Part shown: positions 55,901-64,000 of the stretch, piece after piece
Layout of the letters: each line of letters opens with the position of its first letter
How positions within the stretch are numbered: the stretch's first letter is position 1
From: Nitrosospira sp. Nsp2
GTDB taxonomy: Bacteria; Pseudomonadota; Gammaproteobacteria; Burkholderiales; Nitrosomonadaceae
DNA length: 64,000 bases
Direction: 5' to 3'
Assembly: GCF_003050965.1 (NCBI RefSeq)
Contig: NZ_QAOU01000009.1
Location: 1 to 64,000, forward strand
The notes under the pieces: generated by a model
What the model was told of the DNA's origin: nothing
Databases searched by the model: none
What the model saw: the letters and a program-made list of their open reading frames with translations, nothing else
Made by a program: the position numbers and the translations under genes

Positions 55901-56237
55901 CGGAGAGAATAAAATGTTGAACTCCTGCTTTAAGGAACCGATGAACACTGCCCCGGTGGAGCGCTCAGTTAAAAGAAGAGCGGGCAAAATCGGGGTAAAC
56001 TCAAGCCGCGCGGTGAAGGAACTGGTTTGCCCGTCTCTGTTCAGGACGCTGCATGGGAGTGCAACGCGAGTAGCCGATTTTACAACAAACCGTGTGAGAT
56101 GGGGCTCTGGGGGCTTGGCGGGCGCCCAACTGTGCCGGACTGCCGCAAAAGCAGATTCGCAATCCGGATCTCTGCTCGGATCTTCGGCTGCCCATCCCAT
56201 CCTTTCCGCTCCTCACTTCGCCCGGCGTTCCGGAGAG
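55901..56237 (+). repeat. Possible 330-bp insertion bounded by a 7-bp direct repeat
   Basis: CGGAGAG occurs at 55901-55907 and again at 56231-56237. Between them the DNA reads as an in-frame, atypical N-terminal extension of the iron-binding protein, and no terminal inverted repeats are visible. If the repeat is a target duplication, removing the segment would place the ribosome binding site directly before the signal peptide coding region. The repeat resembles a Shine-Dalgarno sequence and may be coincidental. Confidence 0.4.
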
Positions 56238-57254
56238 GACATTATTCGCAAAGTCCTCAACCGCTATCTTACCGTAATGTTCTGCTGTGTCACGTTGTTT
56301 GGCGCCAGCGCATCACATGCCGATCAGGTCGTCGTCTACTCCGCCCGCATCGAGCAATTGATCAAGCCGATGTTCGACGCTTTCTCTAAAGAAACCGGCA
56401 CAACCGTCAAATTCATCACCGACAAGGAAGGCGCACTACTCGCGCGCCTGAAGGCGGAAGGAAAAAACACGCCCGCCGATGTGCTTATTACCGCGGATGC
56501 GGGCAACTTATGGGAAGCTGCTCGGGAAGGACTATTAAGACCAGTAGAGTCCAAAACGCTGGAGTCGAATGTTCCTGCTTATCTTCGCGATCCCGGCAAT
56601 CAGTGGTTCGGTCTGTCAGTGCGTGCCCGCACTATCATTTATAACACACAAAAAGTAAAACCTTCCGATCTTTCGACCTACGAAGCCCTCGCCGACCCGA
56701 AGTGGAAGGGACGACTTTGTCTTCGTACGTCGAAGAAAGTTTACAATCAGTCACTTGTAGCAATGATGATTGAAGAGCATGGCGAACTCAAGACGGAACA
56801 AGTCGTAAAAGGCTGGGTTGCAAATCTCGCCACCGATCCGCTGTCCGATGAGACGAGGGCAATGGAATTTGTAGGGGCGGGAAAATGCGATGTCACCATT
56901 GCCAACACATATTATTATGGGCGCCTGATGGAAAAAAACCCCGCGCTGCCGCTCGCAATTTTCTGGCCTAACCAGGATGGCGCCGGGGTCCATGTAAACA
57001 TCTCGGGAGCGGGTGTTACACGCTACGCAAACAATGTTCCGGGGGCCATCCGGTTACTGGAATTCCTGTCCTCGGAGAAAGCGCAAAATCTGTTTGCAGA
57101 CGTGAACATGGAATACCCGGTCAACCCAAGGATAAAACCTGACCCCGCTGTCGCCGCCTGGGGCCCGTTCAAACAAAACACCATAAACGTTAACAAAGCG
57201 GGTGAATTGCAGGCGGAAGCAGTCAAGCTGATGGATCGGGCGGGTTATCGATAG
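55914..57254 (+). CDS. Iron(III) ABC transporter substrate-binding protein, with an odd N-terminus
   Basis: From about 56300 on, this is an FbpA/FutA-type periplasmic ferric-binding protein: HADQVVVYSARIEQLIKPMF, FITDKEGALLARLKAEGKNT, VLITADAGNLWEAAREGLLR and the double-tyrosine ANTYYYGRL that ligates Fe(III). It delivers iron to the permease at 57257. The frame begins at ATG 55914 with a good GGAGAG site, 52 bases after the Fur box, but this puts about 120 unusual residues before the signal peptide KVLNRYLTVMFCCVTLFGA. Alternatives are ATG 56277, which lacks a basic n-region and a ribosome binding site, and ATT 56241/56244, which follow GGAGAGGAC and give a normal signal peptide starting IRKVLNRYL. 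Which is used is undecided; the mature protein is secure. Confidence 0.85.
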   Translation: MLNSCFKEPMNTAPVERSVKRRAGKIGVNSSRAVKELVCPSLFRTLHGSATRVADFTTNRVRWGSGGLAGAQLCRTAAKADSQSGSLLGSSAAHPILSAPHFARRSGEDIIRKVLNRYLTVMFCCVTLFGASASHADQVVVYSARIEQLIKPMFDAFSKETGTTVKFITDKEGALLARLKAEGKNTPADVLITADAGNLWEAAREGLLRPVESKTLESNVPAYLRDPGNQWFGLSVRARTIIYNTQKVKPSDLSTYEALADPKWKGRLCLRTSKKVYNQSLVAMMIEEHGELKTEQVVKGWVANLATDPLSDETRAMEFVGAGKCDVTIANTYYYGRLMEKNPALPLAIFWPNQDGAGVHVNISGAGVTRYANNVPGAIRLLEFLSSEKAQNLFADVNMEYPVNPRIKPDPAVAAWGPFKQNTINVNKAGELQAEAVKLMDRAGYR

Positions 57255-57256
57255 GC

Positions 57257-58948
57257 ATGAAGGGCGTGAATGGGGAGGTACTGAATTCAACAGGCACCAA
57301 CACAAGTACTGATCCTGTTTACAGCTCGTCACGTCGCGCCGCTCATATCTCGACAGGTTGGCGTCTGATTCCGGTTTTTATCGCTGCGCTTGTACTGATA
57401 CCCGTCGGCACAGTCCTCTCCTCTCTTTTCGCCCCAGCGAGCGATGTGTGGCAGCATCTGGTTGAAACGACACTTCCCGACCTGTTGGCGAATACCTTTT
57501 GGCTCGCATTAGGAGTATCTCTAGGCACCGCATTGTTGGGAGTAAGCCTGGCATGGTTTACCGCGGTGTGCGACTTTCCCGGATGTCGTTTCTTCTCCTG
57601 GGCGCTCCTGCTGCCGCTCGCAATACCCGCTTACGTCACCGCATTCGTCGCACTTGGTCTGTTTGATTACATCGGCCCGGTGCAAACGACGCTGCGCGTG
57701 TCGCTACAATCGGATCTGCTCTGGTTTCCAAACGTACGGAGTGGGCCGGGTGTTGTCGTTGTCATGGTTCTCGCGTTTTATCCCTATGTCTACCTTCTGG
57801 CACGTAATGCGTTCATCACACAGGGTAAGCGGTCACTCGAGGCGGCACAATCGTTGGGCTTCAATCGTACCCAGGGATTCTTCAGACTTTCCCTGCCCAT
57901 GGCCCGACCATGGATTGCCGGCGGTGTAATGCTGGCGTTGATGGAAACGCTCGCGGACTTCGGCACCGTCGCCGTCTTCAATTACGACACCTTCACCACA
58001 GCCATATACAAAGCGTGGTTCGGCATGTTTTCCTTGGCCGCAGCCTCCCAGCTCGCCTCAGTGCTGATTGTGATCGTCTTTGCTGTCATCGTGATAGAGC
58101 AGCAACTTCGATCCGGCATGCGCTATGCCGAAACCAGGCAAAGTGCAAGAATTGACCGCATTCCGCTCTCGGGCTGGCGTGCATGGTCAATTGCCGCCCT
58201 CGCGTCAGGCACCCTGTTCTTTGCATTTGTCTTGCCGGTGAGTCAGCTAAGCATTTGGGCAGCAGGTGTTTTTGCTCGTGATTTTGATCAGCGCTACCTC
58301 GAATTTCTCTGGCATTCACTGCTACTTTCGGCAGTTGCGGCGGTGCTCACCTGTGGCGTCGCGCTACTCATGGTTTATGCCGCAAGGCGACATCCCGATC
58401 GCGTTACTCGCGCCGCCGTCCGCATCTCCACCATAGGCTATGCCTTGCCTGGCGCAGTTCTGGCAGTGGGTATTTTCATTCCGATAGCATGGCTGGATAA
58501 CCAGCTCAGCGACGTCGCCTTGCGATTATTTGATATTCAAGCGGGAGTGCTCATGCAGGGCACGCTCGCCACCATGCTGATCGCCTATATGACGCGTTTC
58601 CTGGCGGTCAGTCATAGTCCCATAGATAGCGCCATGCACCGTATCACCCCCAACATCGATGAAGCCGCCAGGGGACTCGGCTTGACCGGGTGGGCGGCGC
58701 TACGACGTGTGCATTTGCCCATTTTGAAAGGGGGAATTTTTACCGCCGCCTCGCTCGTATTCGTGGACGTAATGAAGGAAATGCCCATTACCCTGATGAC
58801 CCGGCCCTTTGGCTGGGATACGCTGGCGGTGAGAATTTTCGAAATGACTTCAGAGGGCGAATGGGAACAGGCCGCGTTGCCTGCGGTGACCTTGGTGCTG
58901 GCGGGGCTGCTTCCCATTATCTTTCTTATGCGGCAAACTGAGAAATAA
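57257..58948 (+). CDS. Iron(III) ABC transporter permease
   Basis: This 563-residue permease has about twelve membrane segments in two homologous halves, as in FbpB/SfuB-type ferric importers. Both ABC coupling (EAA) loops are visible: EAAQSLGFNRTQGFFRLSLP near residue 195 and EAARGLGLTGWAALRRVHLP near 473. The N-terminal 30 residues are hydrophilic. The start at 57257 is two bases after the binding protein stop; the ribosome binding site is weak. It passes Fe(III) across the inner membrane with the ATPase at 58962. Confidence 0.93.
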   Translation: MKGVNGEVLNSTGTNTSTDPVYSSSRRAAHISTGWRLIPVFIAALVLIPVGTVLSSLFAPASDVWQHLVETTLPDLLANTFWLALGVSLGTALLGVSLAWFTAVCDFPGCRFFSWALLLPLAIPAYVTAFVALGLFDYIGPVQTTLRVSLQSDLLWFPNVRSGPGVVVVMVLAFYPYVYLLARNAFITQGKRSLEAAQSLGFNRTQGFFRLSLPMARPWIAGGVMLALMETLADFGTVAVFNYDTFTTAIYKAWFGMFSLAAASQLASVLIVIVFAVIVIEQQLRSGMRYAETRQSARIDRIPLSGWRAWSIAALASGTLFFAFVLPVSQLSIWAAGVFARDFDQRYLEFLWHSLLLSAVAAVLTCGVALLMVYAARRHPDRVTRAAVRISTIGYALPGAVLAVGIFIPIAWLDNQLSDVALRLFDIQAGVLMQGTLATMLIAYMTRFLAVSHSPIDSAMHRITPNIDEAARGLGLTGWAALRRVHLPILKGGIFTAASLVFVDVMKEMPITLMTRPFGWDTLAVRIFEMTSEGEWEQAALPAVTLVLAGLLPIIFLMRQTEK

Positions 58949-58961
58949 TTGAACACCGTCC

Positions 58962-60035
58962 ATGAACGCATTGCTTGAGCTCAGGAATATTCGGCATGCC
59001 TATGGACGGCAAACGGTGGTGGAGGATCTGTCGCTCACCCTGCAAAAAGGCGCGATCGGCTGCCTGCTGGGTCCAAGCGGATGCGGGAAGACCACGGTCC
59101 TGCGCAGCATCGCCGGATTTGAGCCTATTTCAGCCGGTGAAATTTGGCTCAACGGCGCGCTGATAAGCAATGCGAGCATCTGCGTTCCTCCGGAACGGCG
59201 CCATATTGGGATGGTATTTCAGGATTACGCCTTGTTTCCTCATCTAACCGTTCGCGCGAACGTGGGCTTCGGCCTGCATCGCATGGGAAACGCCGAGCGT
59301 GCGGTGCGCGTCACCGAGGTGCTGCACACAGTAGGTCTCTCGGAAGACGCAGAAAAATATCCCCACCAACTGTCCGGCGGACAGCAACAGCGGGTTGCCC
59401 TCGCCCGAGCACTGGCTCCGCGACCTGATCTGCTATTGCTGGATGAGCCTTTTTCAAACCTGGACGTAACCTTGCGCGGTCGCTTAAGTCTCGAAGTACG
59501 CGATATTCTTAAGAATCAAAATGCTACGGCTATTTTGGTGACGCATGATCAGGAAGAGGCGTTTGCCATTGCTGATGAGATCGGCGTTATGCATCAGGGA
59601 CAAATCCAGCAGTGGGACACCGCTTATAACTTGTATCATAAGCCCGCGAACCGGTTTGTTGCCGACTTCATAGGTGAAGGAGTATTTCTCGCGGGTAAGA
59701 TGCTTGACCCGCGTCATGTGGAGATAGAACTGGGAATTCTGGAGGGCGAGGTCGCACATTGCTGCGGCCCCACGTGCCAGCTGTGCCGCGAGGGATGCGC
59801 GGTGGACGTACTCATCCGGCCGGATGATATCGTGCACGATGATGCCAGCCCCGTCAGCGCCATCGTGCTGCACAAGGCTTTCCGGGGAGCGGATATTCTC
59901 TACACCTTGCGCCTCCCCGGCGGCAGTACCGCGCTATCGCTCGTGCCCAGCCACCATAATCATGCCATAGGTGAGAAAATCGGCATCAGGCTGGAAGCGG
60001 ATCACGTGGTAGCGTTCAACCAGGTGGCTCCCTAG
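58962..60035 (+). CDS. Iron(III) ABC transporter ATP-binding protein with a cysteine cluster
   Basis: This 357-residue ATPase energises the ferric importer. Walker A GPSGCGKTT is at residues 37-45, the signature LSGGQQQRVALARAL near 135, Walker B LLLLDEPFSNLD near 155 and the switch His in THDQEEA near 193. The C-terminal regulatory domain (about 240-357) carries an insert with five cysteines (CCGPTCQLCREGC, residues about 266-281), which might bind metal. The FbpABC-like order and Fur box support iron transport. It begins 13 bases after the permease stop. Confidence 0.93.
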   Translation: MNALLELRNIRHAYGRQTVVEDLSLTLQKGAIGCLLGPSGCGKTTVLRSIAGFEPISAGEIWLNGALISNASICVPPERRHIGMVFQDYALFPHLTVRANVGFGLHRMGNAERAVRVTEVLHTVGLSEDAEKYPHQLSGGQQQRVALARALAPRPDLLLLDEPFSNLDVTLRGRLSLEVRDILKNQNATAILVTHDQEEAFAIADEIGVMHQGQIQQWDTAYNLYHKPANRFVADFIGEGVFLAGKMLDPRHVEIELGILEGEVAHCCGPTCQLCREGCAVDVLIRPDDIVHDDASPVSAIVLHKAFRGADILYTLRLPGGSTALSLVPSHHNHAIGEKIGIRLEADHVVAFNQVAP

Positions 60036-60121
60036 CTTGCAGCCAAGGCGAAAAGGGACCTCTGCTTATCACGCCAGCGCGTTACCGAGCGTGATGCTTG
60101 CGATAAGTTGATGTTTCGGGC

Positions 60122-61117
60122 CTACTGAGAATCTGAATTTCTTGCTGCCCGGATTTCATCGGCCAGTTGCAACACCGACATCGCATAATTCACGCTGCGA
60201 TTGTAACGGGTGATGACGAAGAAATTATTGAAACCCAGCCAGTGTTCGTTTCCGTCGTTATTCTCCAACTCGATCAACGTAGCCGGAAGATCAGCAGGAG
60301 ATTTCTCGCGGGGAATGACCCCCCGCTCCCTCAGTTCGACTAAGGTATAAAATGGCTTGGTCCCTGTGAACACGGCTTCGCGGTAATCGGCGCCATTCAC
60401 CAGGGCCGGCACGACTGCAACTTGATCAACTTCCCAGCCATAGCTCTTCAGGTAATTCGCCACACTGCCGATCGCGTCCGCTGGGCTGCCGGATAAATCG
60501 ATTTTGCCATCACTATCAAAATCAACCGCGTACCGCCTGTAACTGCTGGGCATGAATTGCGGAATGCCGATGGCTCCGGCATAAGACCCCTTGATGCTAA
60601 GCACATCCATTCCCTGTTCCCGGCTCAACAAAAGATACTGCTCCAGCTCGGCCCGAAAGAATCCCGCGCGCTTCGGATAATTGAAGGCTAAAGTGGTCAA
60701 CGCATCCAGAATGCGATGTCTGCCGCTCTGCACGCCATAGTTTGTTTCTACCCCGATCACTGCGGCGACAATCTCTTCGGGGATGCCGAACTCTCTACGC
60801 GCCCGCTCCAGCGTCGCAGCATGGTTATTCCAGAACGCAACCCCATCTGTCACGCGCTGCTGGCTGACGAGGAGAGGACGAAATGCATACCACGGCTTCG
60901 AAGTAGCCGGTTGGGAAATCGCTTTGATAATCGCCGGCTGAAACTGTGCCATGCGAAGAGTGACCTCAAGCTCGGCCTGAGTAAACCCGTGTCGCTCCAC
61001 CATCTCACTGATAAAAGCCTCGATCTCCGGCCGCAGTGGCGCCGATGGCGCAGTTGTCGAGGCTGACGCACATCCGGCAAGCGCAAGCAAGCCCAGCATA
61101 ACTATCAGAAATCGCAT
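60122..61117 (-). CDS. mltB: Membrane-bound lytic murein transglycosylase B
   Basis: MltB cleaves glycan strands in peptidoglycan with release of anhydromuropeptides. From the ATG at 61117 it has 331 residues with a lipoprotein signal peptide (RFLIVMLGLLALAGCAS, lipobox LAGC near residue 15). The catalytic Glu lies in GVETNYGVQSGRHRILDALT near residue 125 and the GAIGIPQFMPSSYRRYAVDF motif near 190. The frame extends to 61162 but would overlap the upstream gene. GGAGG precedes the start by three bases. It lies 34 bases from the helicase-nuclease stop. Confidence 0.93.
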   Translation of the reverse strand: MRFLIVMLGLLALAGCASASTTAPSAPLRPEIEAFISEMVERHGFTQAELEVTLRMAQFQPAIIKAISQPATSKPWYAFRPLLVSQQRVTDGVAFWNNHAATLERARREFGIPEEIVAAVIGVETNYGVQSGRHRILDALTTLAFNYPKRAGFFRAELEQYLLLSREQGMDVLSIKGSYAGAIGIPQFMPSSYRRYAVDFDSDGKIDLSGSPADAIGSVANYLKSYGWEVDQVAVVPALVNGADYREAVFTGTKPFYTLVELRERGVIPREKSPADLPATLIELENNDGNEHWLGFNNFFVITRYNRSVNYAMSVLQLADEIRAARNSDSQ

Positions 61118-61151
61118 AATCCTCCGATCAGAAAAGGGCGCACGCTGACTT

Positions 61152-64000
61152 TCACACGTCATCGCCCCATTCCCGCCATCCCTTCAGTAACGGAAAGTAC
61201 AAACCACGCCTTACCGGCTGGCCGTCGAGCATGCGCATAAGGTTCGCGTAACGATCGAGCTGAAACCGATAGCGCTCTTGCTCGCGATTGAGAAAATCCT
61301 CGACGTCGGCCCCTTCATGACTGCTGGTCTTGTAGTCCACGACCCAGCGTTGTCCATTTATATCGTGAAAAGTACGGTCGATGACATGATCAAAATACTC
61401 CTCGCCGGAAATCGCAGTCATACGCAACTCACTGTGGGCACCCTGCTGCGCCCCGAGCAGCCATCGGCCGCGAGGATCAGTCACTGCGTGGGTGAGCGCC
61501 ATCATCACACGTTCGATAGCCGTATCCATATCGCTTCCATGGTTGACCATGCCGCAGGCGACCAACTGACCTTTGAAAGTATCTCGCAAAAGCCGGATGC
61601 GCGCCACATCCCATTTTTCAATGCCTTCGGTTGCGATACGTTGTAGCCAGCGGTGCACGACGTTGCCGATAAGGCGCGCAGCTTCTCCCGCCCAGGAATA
61701 TTCGATGCTGCCCTGCGCCGGCGCGGCTTGCGGCCGGGCCAGCCATAGTACCGGCGGCGGCGGAGGCGGTAATACCCAACCTGACACAAAGCGCCGCAAT
61801 GATTGATCGACCGCATTTCCCGCGACCGCCCCGCCACTGCTCCTAAACAATGAGCTTGAGGACATCGCCTGCGCCGCGGCTTGCGCATAGTCCGACTCTA
61901 CCAATGCCCAAATCCTGCTTAACAAGGCCCGGGTGGGAGGCGGCTTTAGCTCCAGCCCTCCGTCTTTTCCCAAGGTGGCATTGGTACTGCCAAGCAGATG
62001 CAGACGCTGCCTCGCGCGAGTCGCGGCGACGTAGAGCAACCGTTCATCTTCCAGGCGCTCTTTTTCGCGTTCAAGTTTTTCCAGCCACAAATACGTGCGA
62101 TCTTCGGCCGCTCCCGTTTCCTGGATCGGCGCCAGCAGCAGATCGTTACTGCGATTTGCATTACCCACCGCCGAAATCGACCGTACCGTTTCCATCCACA
62201 TGAAGAGTTTCTTATCGTTACTGCGCGGTGATCGGCCCAGCCCGGGTACGATTACCCAATCAAACTCAAGTCCCTTCGCCTTATGGATGGTCATGATCTG
62301 CAGCCTGTCATCCGCTTTTACGTCCGGCAAGGCAAACAGCCGCTCGAGCCCTTCCTCCAGCGCGGCCAGGCTAAGAATACTGCCGGCCTCCTCTTGTTTT
62401 TCGAGATAATCGAGATAAATGGCCGCGTCTTCAAAATCGGTCGGATCTTCAATAGCTGCAGGCCCCCCCAGCGCAAGCCACGCCGCTTCAACAGTCGAAC
62501 GTAACGATTGGCGGCAGCGATTCTCCATGCATGCTTGGAGCACCTCGCGCGTCCTCAGCAGCCGCTGATACCCATCGGCAGAGATTGAGGCAACCCGAGC
62601 GTCATCGGAAAGCCATTCCCATACCGTTCCATTGCCTGCCTCCAGGTTTCTTTCTGGCGCGCTTTCGTCTCCCTCTTGGGGCACATCGTTGCACTCAACA
62701 GTCAAGGCGGCATTCCAGGAAACGAGCGCATGAATATCCGCCAGCAGGAGGCCGCACCATGGGGCTCGCAGCAATGCCAGCCAAGCTGCACGGTCCGCTG
62801 GATGCGCCAATGCCCGCGTCAGCGCCAGCAGATCCTGAACCACCGGCCTGCGACCCAACCCCTCGATTTCAATTGCGCGAAAACGCAAGCCGGCTTCTTT
62901 AAGCAGAAGTATGATGTCGACAAGATGACTGCGGTTGCGCACGAGAATTGCCGTGGTTGTGGCGGAATGATCACGAGCTTGCGCGGCAATCTCCACCACT
63001 CTGCTCGCCTCGGCAGCGCGGTCATCATTAATAAAAGGGTGTAAGCTGACCGCAGAACCCGATAGCAGGCGGTTCGTTGCAACGGATTCCGTGTAGGATA
63101 CCGCCCCGATAGTTATATTCTCTCGCCTTGGCATTACCTGAGAGAAGGTGGCGTTCACCCAATCCACTATCCCTCGTTGGGACCGAAAATTGGCGGAAAG
63201 AGTGACCGGCTGCAACGTGACATTTCCAATTCCCGCCGCACGGGCGCGAAGAAACAAACCGACCTCAGCCTCGCGAAAACGATAGATGGATTGCATGGGG
63301 TCTCCTACCGCCAGCATGCTGCGGCCATCATCTGGCTCCCATCCGGAAGTGAGCTTTTCGAGCAACTCATATTGGCTGATCGAGGTATCCTGGAACTCAT
63401 CTATCAGTAAGTGTCGAATGCGATAATCGAGCGCAAGCGCAAGATCGGTCGGCATGTGTAGATCGCCGAGCGCTCGTAGCGCGCCTTGCGCCACTTCGGT
63501 AAAGTCCACCTGGTTAAGAGATTGAAACACGAGCTTGAGCTGCGCAACTGCCCGCGGCAAGAGCCGCGTGATCGATTGGAGGATGTCCCACTGCGCGTCC
63601 GTGTAAGTGGACGGAGGCAGCTGGAGAATGTCCTTTAGCGCCTCGCACAGCGAACCACTATCATTTTCCGCCAACAGCGAACCCAGCGCCCGCGCCCGCT
63701 CCTTCCAGGACGTAGCCATAATTTTCCTGGCCTTGGGCTCTGGGGGAAAGCCCTCCCTCTCGGTAAACTGCTTGCGCCAGCCCCCATCTTTTGTAAGCAA
63801 CAGGGTGGCAATGGCCTCCCAGCAGCGAACATCCTGCTCGTCATTGCCGGGAAATCCCGTCGGGTCGCCGCATTGCTCATACGCAACGATGGCCGAATCG
63901 CTGCCGATGGCGCTGAGGTTACTCGCCGCATACCGTATCAGCGCGATCAGTTCATCCCGGGCCGCGGCAGGATATAGCCCGCACAAGCGCTTGAGCGCTT
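61152..64000 (-). CDS. AddA/RecB-like helicase-nuclease, N-terminus beyond the window
   Basis: The open frame has no start before the right edge, so the gene is truncated there. Superfamily 1 helicase motifs are visible in order: LLIDEFQDTSISQYELLE (motif II), VGDPMQSIYRFREAE (III), LSANFRSQRGI (IV), MTIHKAKGLEFDWVIVPGL (V) and LLYVAATRARQRLHLLG (VI). Near the C-terminus WVVDYKTS and the following HEG segment form a PD-(D/E)xK nuclease core. The arrangement fits AddA or a RecB-like enzyme in double-strand break repair; the Walker A (motif I) region would lie beyond the edge. The partner gene, expected upstream, is not in the window. Confidence 0.85.
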   Translation of the reverse strand, partial: ALKRLCGLYPAAARDELIALIRYAASNLSAIGSDSAIVAYEQCGDPTGFPGNDEQDVRCWEAIATLLLTKDGGWRKQFTEREGFPPEPKARKIMATSWKERARALGSLLAENDSGSLCEALKDILQLPPSTYTDAQWDILQSITRLLPRAVAQLKLVFQSLNQVDFTEVAQGALRALGDLHMPTDLALALDYRIRHLLIDEFQDTSISQYELLEKLTSGWEPDDGRSMLAVGDPMQSIYRFREAEVGLFLRARAAGIGNVTLQPVTLSANFRSQRGIVDWVNATFSQVMPRRENITIGAVSYTESVATNRLLSGSAVSLHPFINDDRAAEASRVVEIAAQARDHSATTTAILVRNRSHLVDIILLLKEAGLRFRAIEIEGLGRRPVVQDLLALTRALAHPADRAAWLALLRAPWCGLLLADIHALVSWNAALTVECNDVPQEGDESAPERNLEAGNGTVWEWLSDDARVASISADGYQRLLRTREVLQACMENRCRQSLRSTVEAAWLALGGPAAIEDPTDFEDAAIYLDYLEKQEEAGSILSLAALEEGLERLFALPDVKADDRLQIMTIHKAKGLEFDWVIVPGLGRSPRSNDKKLFMWMETVRSISAVGNANRSNDLLLAPIQETGAAEDRTYLWLEKLEREKERLEDERLLYVAATRARQRLHLLGSTNATLGKDGGLELKPPPTRALLSRIWALVESDYAQAAAQAMSSSSLFRSSGGAVAGNAVDQSLRRFVSGWVLPPPPPPVLWLARPQAAPAQGSIEYSWAGEAARLIGNVVHRWLQRIATEGIEKWDVARIRLLRDTFKGQLVACGMVNHGSDMDTAIERVMMALTHAVTDPRGRWLLGAQQGAHSELRMTAISGEEYFDHVIDRTFHDINGQRWVVDYKTSSHEGADVEDFLNREQERYRFQLDRYANLMRMLDGQPVRRGLYFPLLKGWREWGDDV

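Noticed and set aside
55844-56200. A 118-codon minus-strand frame opposite the insert before the iron-binding protein
   Set aside because: It has no ribosome binding site and crosses the Fur box and promoter; it resembles no family I know.
60065-60108. An inverted repeat (ATCACGC and GCGTGAT) between the ABC ATPase and mltB as a convergent terminator
   Set aside because: The arms are interrupted, the stem is only 7 bp and no T-tract follows on either strand.

Overview
The window is a chromosomal segment of a betaproteobacterium. The closest fit is an ammonia oxidiser of the Nitrosomonadaceae, probably Nitrosospira-like. This is inferred from the beta-type ribosomal and RNA polymerase proteins, two almost identical tuf genes, a PPi-dependent phosphofructokinase next to a proton-pumping pyrophosphatase, moderate GC, and the pepA-holC-valS order. 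No marker gene settles the genus. I see no prophage, CRISPR array or complete insertion sequence.

Region 1 (1-3950) is a loosely packed left end. It holds gluQ and an NDH-2-like flavoprotein on the plus strand, and a DUF2806-like C-terminal fragment and a small membrane protein on the minus strand, with small inverted repeats and a possible fragment of a LuxR-type helix-turn-helix.

Region 2 (3955-22950, minus strand) is a continuous str-S10-spc-alpha supercluster. It starts at a consensus sigma70 promoter with a 17-bp spacer (22922-22950). The order is rpsL-rpsG-fusA-tuf-rpsJ-rplC-rplD-rplW-rplB-rpsS-rplV-rpsC-rplP-rpmC-rpsQ-rplN-rplX-rplE-rpsN-rpsH-rplF-rplR-rpsE-rpmD-rplO-secY-infA-rpmJ-rpsM-rpsK-rpsD-rpoA-rplQ. 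It ends at a strong intrinsic terminator (3955-3978). An internal promoter lies before rplN and a large hairpin between rpsN and rpsH. rpmJ (37 codons) lies at 6937-7050.

Region 3 (23074-38626, minus strand) is the tRNA-tufB-rif cluster: tRNA-Tyr, tRNA-Gly, tRNA-Thr, a second tuf, tRNA-Trp, secE, nusG, rplK, rplA, rplJ, rplL, rpoB, rpoC and a class III aminotransferase placed between rpoC and the str promoter. A hairpin pair with a T-tract between rplL and rpoB looks like the attenuator known from this operon.

Region 4 (38703-53281) carries an FKBP isomerase, a YbaN-like membrane protein, an OmpA-tail remnant directly after xerD, ogt, then pepA-holC-hypothetical-valS, adk, pfp, hppA, a GlcG/HbpS-like protein and an AI-2E family permease. 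adk lacks an ATG, GTG or TTG codon at its conserved N-terminus and probably starts at an AUC or AUU codon. Pfp and HppA together make and use PPi as an energy currency.

Region 5 (53312-64000) has two short-chain dehydrogenases, a YbjQ protein, a small unknown protein, an iron(III) ABC importer operon under a promoter with a Fur box between its -35 and -10, mltB, and an AddA/RecB-like helicase-nuclease that runs off the right edge. About 330 bp bounded by a 7-bp direct repeat separates the Fur-controlled start from the signal peptide of the iron-binding protein; this and the adk start are the most unusual observations.
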